Below, in pieces: positions 52,245 to 60,451 of a stretch of 64,000 nt of DNA (the stretch's first letter is position 1; each line of letters opens with the position of its first letter). The notes under the pieces were generated by a model. That model had not been told where the DNA came from. It worked only from the letters and a program-made list of their open reading frames with translations, and ran no database searches. The stretch is from Albidovulum denitrificans (GTDB lineage: Bacteria > Pseudomonadota > Alphaproteobacteria > Rhodobacterales > Rhodobacteraceae): the NCBI RefSeq assembly GCF_002973535.1, contig NZ_PVEP01000012.1, forward strand, positions 1 to 64,000, read 5' to 3'. Made by a program: the position numbers and the translations under genes.

Positions 52245-53648
52245 ATGGACTACAGGATGCTCATCAACGGACAGCTGGTGTCGGGCGACCATATGCTCGA
52301 CGTCATCAATCCGGCGACCGAAGAGGTTTTCGCGCGCGTCCCCCACGCGACCGAGGCGCAGCTGGACGAGGCCGTCACCGCCGCGACCGCCGCGCAGAAG
52401 GCATGGGCCGGGACCAGCATGGCCGAGCGCCGCGCGAAGATCGGGGAACTGGCGGCGGCGATCGGCGCGAAAGCCGCCGATCTGGCCCGCACGATCACCA
52501 TGGAACAGGGCAAGCCCCTGCCCGAAGCCACGGGCGAGGTCGAATGGAGCCAGGGCTATCTTCTGCACACTGCGCAGCTGGACCTGCCCGATCGGGTCAT
52601 CCAGGACGATGCGCAGTTCCGAATCGAAACCCGGCACAAGCCCCTGGGCGTGGTCGGCGCCATCGTGGCGTGGAATTTCCCGCTGCTGCTGGCCTGCTGG
52701 AAGATCGGGCCGGCCCTGATGGCAGGCAATGCGATCATCCTGAAACCCGCGCCGACGACGCCGGTCACCGCACTGATGCTCGGCGAGATCTGCGCACGGG
52801 TTTTCCCAGCGGGCCTCGTCAACATCCTGACCGACAACAACGACCTTGGCCCGAAGATGACCGCCCATCCGGGCATCGCCAAGATCGGCTTCACCGGGTC
52901 CTCTGCAACCGGCAAGCGCATCATGGCCAGCGCCGCCGACACGATGAAGCGCGTCACGCTTGAGATGGGCGGCAACGACCCGACCATCGTCCTGCCCGAC
53001 GTGGACGTGCGCGCGACCGCCGAGAAGGTCTATGGCGGCGCCTTCTTCAACGCCGGTCAGGTCTGCCTCGCCATCAAGCGCGCCTATGTCCATGATGCGA
53101 TCTACGATGAATTCTGCGATGCCCTTGCCGATATTGCCAGCCAGGCGGTGGTCGACGACGGGATGAAGCAGGGGACCACGGTCGGCCCGATCCAGAACAA
53201 GGCGCAGTTCGAGAAGGTGAAGGGCTACCTTGAAGATGCCCGCACCAGCGGCCGGATCATCGCTGGCGGCGAGGTGAAGGGCGGCAAGGGCTATTTCATC
53301 AGCCCGACCATCGTCCGCGACGTGACCGACGGCCACAAGATCGTGGACGAGGAGCAGTTCGGCCCGATCCTGCCGGTCATCCGCTTCGACGATGTCAACG
53401 ACGTGATCGCGCGCGCCAATGCCTCGGACTACGGACTTGGCGGGTCGGTGCATTCGGCGGATGTCGACAAGGCGACGGAGATCGCGGGGCGCATCGACTC
53501 CGGTACCATCTGGGTGAACCAGCAGTTGAACATCGGGCCGCATATCCCGATGGCCGGTTTCAAGGGATCGGGCCTGGGCGTGGAGCAATCGGTCGAGGGA
53601 CTTGCGGAATACACGCAGATGCAGGTCATCAACGTCGCCCGCGGCTAG
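52245..53648 (+). CDS. NAD(P)-dependent aldehyde dehydrogenase
   Basis: A 467-residue ALDH. Catalytic elements are VAWNFPLLLACWK (cofactor/Asn region), IGFTGSSATGKRI, the general-base Glu in LEMGGNDPTIV and the nucleophile Cys in FNAGQVCLAIKR. EEQFGPILPVIRF completes the signature. ATG 52245 follows GGGAGGA; in-frame codons upstream are non-coding. It could oxidise a short hydroxy-aldehyde from polyol module 2, whose regulator lies 205 bp upstream. It could also oxidise aldehydes released by the aromatic amine dehydrogenase further on. The sequence does not decide between these. Confidence 0.9.
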   Translation: MDYRMLINGQLVSGDHMLDVINPATEEVFARVPHATEAQLDEAVTAATAAQKAWAGTSMAERRAKIGELAAAIGAKAADLARTITMEQGKPLPEATGEVEWSQGYLLHTAQLDLPDRVIQDDAQFRIETRHKPLGVVGAIVAWNFPLLLACWKIGPALMAGNAIILKPAPTTPVTALMLGEICARVFPAGLVNILTDNNDLGPKMTAHPGIAKIGFTGSSATGKRIMASAADTMKRVTLEMGGNDPTIVLPDVDVRATAEKVYGGAFFNAGQVCLAIKRAYVHDAIYDEFCDALADIASQAVVDDGMKQGTTVGPIQNKAQFEKVKGYLEDARTSGRIIAGGEVKGGKGYFISPTIVRDVTDGHKIVDEEQFGPILPVIRFDDVNDVIARANASDYGLGGSVHSADVDKATEIAGRIDSGTIWVNQQLNIGPHIPMAGFKGSGLGVEQSVEGLAEYTQMQVINVARG

Positions 53649-53734
53649 GGTCGCGACAAAGCTGCGTCAGCCGTTCCGGTGCCGACAGCAATACCCGCGG
53701 CGAACCGGCATGGCGTTTCAGGGAGGAGACCCCC

Positions 53735-55453
53735 ATGTCCCACGCAATGGCCGCCAGCGCGGCACCCCGGGATGGCCTGTCGCATGTGACAGGCCCAACC
53801 GAACCGCCGCTGAAGAACGCCACGATACCGCAATTGCTGCGCGAGGCGGTCGCGTCCCATGGCGACAGCGAGGCGCTGGTCTTCCGCGAAAGCGGCGACC
53901 GGCTGAGTTACCGTGACTTCGCCCGCCAGGTGGACCGATGCGCGGCAGGGTTTCTGGCGCTCGGGATCGGCAAGGGTGATCGCGTCGGCGTCTGGTCGCC
54001 CAACCGTCTTGAATGGGTGATCACGCAATTCGCCACCGCCCGGATCGGCGCGATCCTCGTCAACATCAACCCCGCCTATCGCCTGTCAGAACTCGACTAC
54101 GCGCTGAACAAGGTAGGGTGCCGGGCGCTGGTCACGGCGCAAGCCTTCAAGACGTCGGACTATGTCGGCATGATAAACGAGCTTGCGCCCGAACTGGCCG
54201 GGTCGGGCGACGGGCCGCTCAGCTCCGCGCGGCTGCCCGACTTGCGCCATGTCGTCGTGATGGGCGCAAAAGCCGGGCCGGGCATGATCCCGTTCGAAGG
54301 CCTGCTTGCCATGGCGACGCCCGCGCTGATCGAGGATCTCGACCGCATCGACGCCACGCTGACCCCGCGTGACCCGATCAATATACAGTTCACCTCCGGC
54401 ACGACCGGGATGCCCAAGGGCGCGACGCTGTCGCATTTCAACATCGTCAACAACGCGCGATTCGTGACCGACCGGATCAACCTGACGGCCGGGGACCGGC
54501 TGGTCATTCCGGTGCCGCTTTATCACTGCTTCGGCATGGTGATGGGTGTGCTTGGCGCGGTCAGCAAGGGCGCGAAGATGATCTTCCCCGGCGAAGCCTT
54601 TACCCCGGTCCAGACCCTCGACGCAATCGCGGCCGAGCGCGCGACAGTCTGCTACGGCGTGCCGACCATGTTCGTCGCCATGTTGCAGGAGCTTGACCGG
54701 CAACACCGCGACCTGTCGAGCCTCAGGACCGGGATCATGGCCGGAGCGCTCTGCCCGATCGAGGTGATGAAGCGGGTCAATCGCGACATGCACATGCATG
54801 AGGTCACGATCTGCTACGGCATGACCGAAACCTCGCCCGTCTCGTTCCAGAGCTTCACCGACGACCCGACCGAAAAGCGATGCGAGACGGTGGGCCGCAT
54901 CCACCCGCATCTTGAGGTGAAGGTCGTCGATGCCGACGGCAATATCGTGCCCGTGGGCGGGAAGGGGGAGCTTTGCACCCGCGGCTATTCCGTGATGGCG
55001 GGATATTGGGGCGATAAGGCCGCGACGGCCGCCGCCGTGACCGATGGCTGGATGCATACCGGCGATCTCGGCGTTCTGGACGCAGAGGGCTTCTGTTCCA
55101 TCGTCGGCCGGGTGAAGGACATGATCATCCGCGGCGGCGAGAACATCTATCCGCGCGAGATCGAGGAATTCCTGATCCGCCATCCCGATGTCAGCGATGT
55201 CCAGGTCTTCGGCATCCCCGACAAGACCTTTGGCGAGCAGGTCTGCGCCTGGATCGTGGCCAGGCCCGGCAGCAGCATCGCGCCCGAGGCGCTGCGGGAC
55301 TACTGCAAGGGCCAGATTGCGCATTTCAAGGTCCCGCACCATGTGCGCATCGTGACCGACCTGCCGATGACGGCAACAGGCAAGCCGCAAAAGTTCGTGA
55401 TGCGCGACCGGATGGTCGAAATGCTCAGGGCCGAGGCCGCTCAGAACCCGTGA
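53735..55453 (+). CDS. Acyl-CoA synthetase (AMP-forming)
   Basis: A 572-residue adenylate-forming ligase of the FadD/medium-chain type. Core motifs are INIQFTSGTTGMPKGATLSH (A3), ICYGMTETSPVSF (A5), DGWMHTGDLGVLD (A7), GRVKDMIIRGGENIYPREIE (A8) and the A10 Lys in MTATGKPQKFV. ATG 53735 has GGGAGGAG upstream. A role in activating fatty or aryl acids fits the neighbouring beta-oxidation protein and the amine oxidation operon, but the substrate is not certain. Its 3' end overlaps the convergent cytochrome gene by 13 bp. Confidence 0.88.
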   Translation: MSHAMAASAAPRDGLSHVTGPTEPPLKNATIPQLLREAVASHGDSEALVFRESGDRLSYRDFARQVDRCAAGFLALGIGKGDRVGVWSPNRLEWVITQFATARIGAILVNINPAYRLSELDYALNKVGCRALVTAQAFKTSDYVGMINELAPELAGSGDGPLSSARLPDLRHVVVMGAKAGPGMIPFEGLLAMATPALIEDLDRIDATLTPRDPINIQFTSGTTGMPKGATLSHFNIVNNARFVTDRINLTAGDRLVIPVPLYHCFGMVMGVLGAVSKGAKMIFPGEAFTPVQTLDAIAAERATVCYGVPTMFVAMLQELDRQHRDLSSLRTGIMAGALCPIEVMKRVNRDMHMHEVTICYGMTETSPVSFQSFTDDPTEKRCETVGRIHPHLEVKVVDADGNIVPVGGKGELCTRGYSVMAGYWGDKAATAAAVTDGWMHTGDLGVLDAEGFCSIVGRVKDMIIRGGENIYPREIEEFLIRHPDVSDVQVFGIPDKTFGEQVCAWIVARPGSSIAPEALRDYCKGQIAHFKVPHHVRIVTDLPMTATGKPQKFVMRDRMVEMLRAEAAQNP

Positions 55454-55809
55454 TCGTCCAGATGGCAGGCAATGCAACGCCGGGTCGGCCCGGCGGGTCG
55501 GCCCGCCGCGTGTTCCGCCACATGGCAGGACTGGCAGAGGCCGTGGAACTGCGCCTCAAGGAACGGGGCGGCCTTCGGATCGGTGACATGGCAGGCCATG
55601 CAGGTCTGGCCCGTCCTGTGATCGGCGAATTCATGATGGCAGGTCGCGCAGGGCTGGCCGAAATGCGACTCATGCGTGAAGGTCATCGGCAGGACGGCGA
55701 GGCCGCCCCCGAAGCGTGGCGCCCGGTCAGGTTGCGGCCCGGCCACGGGCAGACCGGCGACAACCAGCCATGCCCCCGCAAGAAAGAGCGCGCCCAGCAA
55801 CCACTTCAT
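55441..55809 (-). CDS. Small tetrahaem cytochrome c
   Basis: A 122-residue periplasmic or membrane-anchored cytochrome. An N-terminal signal/anchor MKWLLGALFLAGAWLVVAG is followed by four CxxCH haem sites: CATCHH, CMACH, CQSCH and CIACH. Spacing and the extra His (HESHFG, HHEF) resemble class III / NapC-type multihaem domains. ATG 55807-55809 overlaps the upstream b-type cytochrome stop by 4 bp. It is the last gene of the aau operon and probably hands electrons to or from the membrane cytochrome. Confidence 0.82.
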   Translation of the reverse strand: MKWLLGALFLAGAWLVVAGLPVAGPQPDRAPRFGGGLAVLPMTFTHESHFGQPCATCHHEFADHRTGQTCMACHVTDPKAAPFLEAQFHGLCQSCHVAEHAAGRPAGPTRRCIACHLDDHGF

Positions 55810-56453
55810 GGCGTCCCGTCCCGGATCAGAAGAAACAGCACGCACGCCATCGCGCCAATGATCAGATAGCCGCTGACCGATGCGGCGGGCGCATGGGCAA
55901 GCCGCGCCCAGTACCGTCGGCCCGACACGCAGGCAACCAGCACCCCGGCAAGCACTCCCGCCTGCCACCACGCCGGAAGATAAAAGCCGCTCAAAACGAC
56001 ATGCAGGGCTGCCATCCCGACGGTGACGAAGCCCAGGATCCGGTGCGCCTTGCGGAACTGGCGATAGTGCCGGTGTACCCGTAGCCGGTCAGGCATCCGC
56101 GCCAGAACGCTTAGCACCGCAAGCGCGATCAGCCCCGCAAGGCCAAGCCACATGTGGGCAGGGCCGCCGGGAAGAAGATAGAAGCGAACCGTCCCATCGC
56201 CCGCCAGAAACCAGAACGCATGCAGGATCGCGGTGCCAAGCACCCAGTATCCCAAAACCTCGTGCCGCCGCACCGACCGTTTGCGCGGGACGGGTATCAT
56301 CTGGAAGAGAAGGCCCGCGAAGGCCAGAAGACCAAGCGCATTGCCCAGGTCCCAGAACCAGCCGCCGCCCCGGAACGGTTCGGCAAGGAAGGACGTCGCG
56401 AAAACCGCGGCGATGACGCCCGCAAGAACAGCTCCGCGAAAGCCGGTCACCAC
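55806..56453 (-). CDS. Ferric-reductase-like transmembrane b-type cytochrome
   Basis: A 215-residue integral membrane protein with about six helices. It has paired His residues suited to bind haem b: RRHEVLGYWVLGTAILHAFW and KAHRILGFVTVGMAALHVVL. This resembles the ferric reductase / cytochrome b561-like domain family. GTG 56451-56453 (or the adjacent GTG 56448-56450) is the probable start, 16 bp after the cytochrome c gene stop. It lies between a monohaem and a tetrahaem cytochrome. A quinone-linked path for electrons from the amine dehydrogenase is inferred. Confidence 0.72.
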   Translation of the reverse strand: MVTGFRGAVLAGVIAAVFATSFLAEPFRGGGWFWDLGNALGLLAFAGLLFQMIPVPRKRSVRRHEVLGYWVLGTAILHAFWFLAGDGTVRFYLLPGGPAHMWLGLAGLIALAVLSVLARMPDRLRVHRHYRQFRKAHRILGFVTVGMAALHVVLSGFYLPAWWQAGVLAGVLVACVSGRRYWARLAHAPAASVSGYLIIGAMACVLFLLIRDGTP

Positions 56454-56469
56454 GGCCGTTTCCCGCCGG

Positions 56470-56922
56470 TCACGGCCAGGGATAGGTGGCGATTTCGATG
56501 CCCGACTTGCGAAGCTCCGCAACCACCTGACGGCGATAGGCCACCAGATCGCCGATCGGTTCCGCCCGCCGCCGGGTGACCTCCTCTGCCGTGAAATGCG
56601 CGCCGTTCTCGGACCACTGGTCGAGGATGTAGTTCATCACCTCGGCGATCTGCGCGTCGGTCATGCTGTTGGCGACGACGCCCGGCACATGCATCACATA
56701 GGTTCGGCCGATCTCTGTCCCGACGATATGCCCGACCGAATCGGGAAATCCCGGAATGCCGCCCTCAACCGTGCCGAGCCCCTGCATGCCGTGGCAGCCG
56801 GAACAGTGCAGGATGTAATTCGCGCGCGGCGAGGTCGCGGTATTGCCCGCATGGCCCGGCGTTGCCGTCGCGGCCGCAAGGAGCAGGGGGAACAGCAGAG
56901 AATACCTCATCATCCGTCTCAC
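56470..56922 (-). CDS. Monohaem cytochrome c with C-terminal extension
   Basis: A 150-residue protein. A Sec signal MRRMMRYSLLFPLLLAAATATPGHA precedes the haem site ILHCSGCHGMQGLG, and Met ligand candidates follow (YVMHVPGVV, SMTDAQIAEVMNYI). About 50 charged residues without haem follow at the C-terminus, ending ATYPWP. ATG 56920-56922 overlaps the preceding gene stop (ATGA). It is a likely redox partner within the amine dehydrogenase operon. Confidence 0.8.
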   Translation of the reverse strand: MRRMMRYSLLFPLLLAAATATPGHAGNTATSPRANYILHCSGCHGMQGLGTVEGGIPGFPDSVGHIVGTEIGRTYVMHVPGVVANSMTDAQIAEVMNYILDQWSENGAHFTAEEVTRRRAEPIGDLVAYRRQVVAELRKSGIEIATYPWP

Positions 56923-57365
56923 TCCGTCGGCGGGCGCAGCGCGGAAAGGTCGCCATGGGTCGTTCCGCTTGCCCGCATTTCGGCGATCTGATCGGCGGAA
57001 ACCGCCTGATCCACGCCGCCAAGCTCGGCCAGAACCCAGCTTGTGATCGTGGCGAGGTCCGCATCCGATGTCCCGGCGACAGGCGGCATCACCAGCCCCA
57101 TGTAGCGCTGGCCCCGCACCTTGATGGGCTTGGTGAACCCCTTGGTGACGATCCCGCTGATATAGGTCGGCGCATCGTCCCCCAGCGCCTGCCAGAACTC
57201 CGGCCGGTCAAGGGGCGGGGCAAGGCCGGGGGTCCCGGTCCCGCCCGTGTTGTGGCACGCCGAACAATGCGCCTCGAACAGGTCCGCCCCGTCGCTGCCC
57301 GCATCCTGCGCGAATGCGGGGGCGCAAAGCAGAGCGGCCAGACAGGCGAAAAGCCCCGGCCGCAT
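56919..57365 (-). CDS. Monohaem cytochrome c following aauA
   Basis: A 148-residue periplasmic cytochrome. The signal is MRPGLFACLAALLCAPAFAQ, the haem site FEAHCSACHNTGGTG, and the axial Met is probably in YMGLVMPPVAG. ATG 57363-57365 overlaps the aauA stop (ATGA). In Alcaligenes faecalis a small monohaem cytochrome (orf-2) also directly follows aauA. It probably accepts electrons from the TTQ enzyme. Confidence 0.83.
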   Translation of the reverse strand: MRPGLFACLAALLCAPAFAQDAGSDGADLFEAHCSACHNTGGTGTPGLAPPLDRPEFWQALGDDAPTYISGIVTKGFTKPIKVRGQRYMGLVMPPVAGTSDADLATITSWVLAELGGVDQAVSADQIAEMRASGTTHGDLSALRPPTE

Positions 57366-57889
57366 CAATCGGCCGTACCGACGACAACCGACACCGTGCA
57401 GTGATAGCCCTTGTCGGTATTTGCGGTACACCAGTTGATATCGTTGTAAAGACCCATCTGATAGCCCGGCCGCTCGCCCTTGTTGTTGTTGCAGAAGGTC
57501 GCGGTCGGGATGAACGGCTTGCCGCAGCAGTCGTTGTAGCTGATCAGGTAGTTCTTGCCGTCGTCGGGATTGGCGCAGGTGCCGACCCAGGACACGGCCG
57601 AAACGCTGCTGCCCGGCGGGCAGGACGTCAGAGAGCCGCCCGAATCCTCGCAGAGAAAGCCGTCGATGGCACAGTGGCGCCAGTAGGTACACGGATCATC
57701 CGCGCCGCCACCCTCGGAGGCAAAGGCGCGCCGGTCGAAGGGCAGAACCGGCGAGATGGCGGCGCCCATCAGAGCAAGGCCGGTTCTGGCCAGGAACGAC
57801 CGCCGGCCGTTGCGGCGGGCCGAAGACCGGATATTCGCCTCGGTCGCGCCGTCGAGGCGCTTGAGGAAGCTGTCGATGAAACGGGTCAT
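57365..57889 (-). CDS. aauA: Aromatic amine dehydrogenase light subunit (TTQ)
   Basis: The light subunit carries tryptophan tryptophylquinone formed from two Trp. The 174-residue precursor has a Tat-like signal (NGRRSFLARTGLALMGAA). The mature part matches MADH/AADH: CTYWRHCAIDGFLC, Trp101 in VSWVGTC, Asp120 in YNDCCGK and Trp153 in NDINWCT. Asp76 and Asp120 correspond to the conserved catalytic Asp pair. Only 10 Cys are present instead of 12. DGKNYLISY and ERPGY favour the aromatic amine (AauA) over the methylamine type. ATG 57887-57889 follows AAGGAAGGAAA. Confidence 0.88.
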   Translation of the reverse strand: MTRFIDSFLKRLDGATEANIRSSARRNGRRSFLARTGLALMGAAISPVLPFDRRAFASEGGGADDPCTYWRHCAIDGFLCEDSGGSLTSCPPGSSVSAVSWVGTCANPDDGKNYLISYNDCCGKPFIPTATFCNNNKGERPGYQMGLYNDINWCTANTDKGYHCTVSVVVGTAD

Positions 57890-57919
57890 GATAGGTTTCC
57901 TTCCTTGTGTCACGATATG

Positions 57920-58510
57920 TCAGGATGTCATCCCGGCCACGGCGGCCTGGTACGAGGGGATGCCGGTTTCCGAAGCGGTAAACAGGCTTTCGAGTTGTTC
58001 GCGGCTGTTCACGAGGCCCTTGGTCACGACCTTGCCGTCCTTGTCGATCAGCACGGCGAAGGGCAGCTTCGAGACCTTGAAGCTCATCCCCAGTTCCGAG
58101 GACAGGACATAGGGAAAGGCGCCGAGCTTTTCCGTCTCGATCAACCGGCGGTGCAGTTGTTCGCGCCCGTCCGAGGCAAGGATCACGTCCAGCCAGGACT
58201 GTTCGTCGGTGCGGATGGATTTCAGCGCGGGCAGAAGTGCCTTGCAGATCGGGCAGCTCGTGGACAGGAAGAAGATCAGCTGCGACCGTCCCCCCGCCTG
58301 GCCCAGCGTCAGGCCGGGGCCGTTCAGGTTGGGCAGTTCGAGGGCTGCAACCTTGTCGCCAAGGGCCGGACCCGCGTCCGAGATCATCGCGCCGACGGGC
58401 GACACACGCTCGAACAGGATGCCGATCTGGCGGGCCAGGGCAAAGATCACCCCAAGCTGGACCAGCACGACGACCCACAGCAGGATGTTGGAGAAGGTCA
58501 GGAGGGTCAT
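57920..58510 (-). CDS. aauD: Thioredoxin-like maturation protein AauD/MauD
   Basis: A 196-residue membrane-anchored thiol-disulfide protein needed for folding of the Cys-rich light subunit. A single N-terminal helix (LLTFSNILLWVVVLVQLGVIFA, here quoted in part) leads to a thioredoxin-fold domain with the redox motif STSCPICKALLP and the cis-Pro region SKLPFAVLIDKDG. ATG 58508-58510 lies 1 bp after the aauE stop. It precedes aauA by 30 bp. Confidence 0.9.
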   Translation of the reverse strand: MTLLTFSNILLWVVVLVQLGVIFALARQIGILFERVSPVGAMISDAGPALGDKVAALELPNLNGPGLTLGQAGGRSQLIFFLSTSCPICKALLPALKSIRTDEQSWLDVILASDGREQLHRRLIETEKLGAFPYVLSSELGMSFKVSKLPFAVLIDKDGKVVTKGLVNSREQLESLFTASETGIPSYQAAVAGMTS

Positions 58511-58511
58511 G

Positions 58512-59042
58512 TCAGATGTCTCCCTGCCGGATATAGGGCAGATGCGAGGCGAGCCTTTCGATGATGGCGTAGATTGCCGCAAGGACGAGCGCACCGGCAA
58601 TGGCGACGGCAACCTCCGGCCTTGGCAGGGCCACCGCGGGCAGGATTGCCACGGACAGCGCCATCCCGGTCAGAACCGCGTTGCGCCCCAGCGTGAAGGC
58701 CGAGACGATTTGCGGCAGCCCGCCACAGCCGCAGTCGATCCGGTCCCGGCCCCGCGCCAGCGCGGCCGCCATGATCGCGCCGTAACCGGCGAAAAGCCCC
58801 GCGGCGAGAAGCCCGCCCGCCCCGCGCCATGACGGCACCATCAGCGCCACGATCGCGGCGGTTTCGGCGACCGTCAGCGCCCGGACGATCAGGGCGGCCC
58901 AGGCATCCGGCACCAACCCGTAGCCCTGCGCGAAACCCACGGTTTCAAGGAACCGATCGACCTTGTGCCAGACGGCCCGGGCCAGCACGATCACCAGAAA
59001 ACTGGTGATCGTCACCGAAAGAAGCGGGGCGAGCGACGCCAT
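58512..59042 (-). CDS. aauE: Membrane maturation protein AauE/MauE
   Basis: A 176-residue protein with four to five membrane helices of the MauE/DoxX-like family. It keeps the family Cys motif in RDRIDCGCGGLPQ. Together with AauD it is needed for disulfide formation and export of the light subunit. ATG 59040-59042 is 1 bp after the aauB stop, and aauD follows immediately. The gene order B-E-D-A equals that of mau and aau operons. Confidence 0.9.
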   Translation of the reverse strand: MASLAPLLSVTITSFLVIVLARAVWHKVDRFLETVGFAQGYGLVPDAWAALIVRALTVAETAAIVALMVPSWRGAGGLLAAGLFAGYGAIMAAALARGRDRIDCGCGGLPQIVSAFTLGRNAVLTGMALSVAILPAVALPRPEVAVAIAGALVLAAIYAIIERLASHLPYIRQGDI

Positions 59043-59043
59043 A

Positions 59044-60180
59044 TCAGTAGTCGGTCGCGATCATGGTCGCGAAGAAGGCAACGCCTTCGCGCGCCACGCG
59101 CTCGGTCGCGCTGACGGTGTCGCCAAGCGTCACGTCGTAAAGATGCACACCGCCCAGATGATCGACACCGGCCAGCTGCGGCATGTCGCCCCCGCTGATC
59201 GCGATATTCGATTCACCGTGCGCCGCGATCCGGCCCACGACCGTGTCGGTGGCCATGTTGATCGCCCAGATCTCCTCGGCCGGGCTTTTGTGCGACCCGT
59301 CGGCGGCGTTGGAATGCATCATGACGAAGAGGGTCTTGGACGCCTCATGATAGGCCATCAGGTTATAGCCCCCCGGCGCCCAGCCATCGGCGGCGAAGTC
59401 CACCGTCTTGCTCAGGACCGGCGCGGCGCCGCTGTCATCGACCAAAAGAAGCTGGCCGCCATAGGAGACATAGGTCAGCAGACCGTCGACCCGCACCGCA
59501 TTGCCGAAGATCGGTGAGGTATCGGCGTCGAAGACCTTGTCGGATTTCGCGGGCTCACCCACCGCGCCGTCGGCGGAAACGCTGTATTTCACCAGCGTGC
59601 CGTCGCCGCAGATCGTGGTGAAGGCCAGCCCTTCGGGCGCCGGATAGGCCGTCCAGCAGCCCGGCGTCGGCACTTCGGCCAGGTCCGCACCGGCGGCGAG
59701 GTCGACGATATTGACCGAGGTCGCGGGCGTCGCGTTCTGCACGATCAGATAGTTGCCGTCCGCCGACAGGTTCAGCGCGCCGCGCTGGCTTAACGTCTGG
59801 GCCATCTTTTCGGATACGACGATCTCTCGCTTGACGTTCAGCGTGGCAGGATCGAACTCCTCCACCACAGCCTCGATCGGGCCACGGGTGAAACGCTTCA
59901 TGTAGACCGAGCCGGTAAAAAGCGACGTGGCGCCCGGCGTCATCAGCATCTGGCTGAACGTGCCCGACCCCATGTTGCCTTCGAGCGAAAGATCGTCGGC
60001 GTTCAGCACCGAGATCGAGCTGGGGCCGGAGATACCCATATCCATCAGATAGATATGGTTCCCTTCCGAGATACGCGCCTCGACCGCCAGGGTTTCCGGC
60101 TGAAGGTCGGTTTCCTGTGCAAGCACCTGGGCGCCCGAAGCGGCCAGGACCGAAAGTGAAAGGATGAGATGGTGTTTCAT
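59044..60180 (-). CDS. aauB: Aromatic amine dehydrogenase heavy subunit
   Basis: A 378-residue periplasmic seven-bladed beta-propeller. It starts MKHHLILSLSVLAASGAQVLA (Sec signal). Segments such as NHIYLMDMG, YMKRFTRGPIEAVVEEFD, LIVQNATPATSVNIVD, GCWTAYP, TTICGDGTL, WAPGGYNLMAYHEAS and FVMMHSNAADGSHKSPAEEIW align with A. faecalis AADH rather than with methylamine dehydrogenase. ATG 60178-60180 has only a weak ribosome binding site (AGCAGG). The 271-bp region upstream (60181-60451) separates it from the AraC-type gene and must hold the promoter. Confidence 0.85.
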   Translation of the reverse strand: MKHHLILSLSVLAASGAQVLAQETDLQPETLAVEARISEGNHIYLMDMGISGPSSISVLNADDLSLEGNMGSGTFSQMLMTPGATSLFTGSVYMKRFTRGPIEAVVEEFDPATLNVKREIVVSEKMAQTLSQRGALNLSADGNYLIVQNATPATSVNIVDLAAGADLAEVPTPGCWTAYPAPEGLAFTTICGDGTLVKYSVSADGAVGEPAKSDKVFDADTSPIFGNAVRVDGLLTYVSYGGQLLLVDDSGAAPVLSKTVDFAADGWAPGGYNLMAYHEASKTLFVMMHSNAADGSHKSPAEEIWAINMATDTVVGRIAAHGESNIAISGGDMPQLAGVDHLGGVHLYDVTLGDTVSATERVAREGVAFFATMIATDY

Positions 60181-60451
60181 TGGCAACCTGCTGAAGTGAG
60201 TTGACGATTCATGCGGCGGTGCGAATTCACCGGTAGTCTGCAACAAGCGGAGAGACGGATTTCCCGCGCAAGCCTAGAGCGCGCCACGGTGCGCGGTGGA
60301 TGCAGTCCGGCCGATGCCAGGCTTGCGGCTTTGTTCACGCGTGACCGCCTCCCCTCGGTCTTGGATCAAGAAAAGATCATAGTGCCTCTGCCGGGGTCTT
60401 GGACGACCGCGCCACAGACCTTGCGATGCGCGCCAAAAAAAGCATTGCGAT

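Noticed and set aside
56919-57365. MauG-type dihaem protein
   Set aside because: Only one CxxCH is present and the protein is 148 residues. It is an ordinary monohaem cytochrome.
59044-60180. Methylamine dehydrogenase (mauB) rather than aromatic amine dehydrogenase
   Set aside because: Gene order fits both, but heavy- and light-subunit segments match A. faecalis AADH better, and mauF, mauG, mauC and mauJ-N are absent. Substrate specificity remains unproven.
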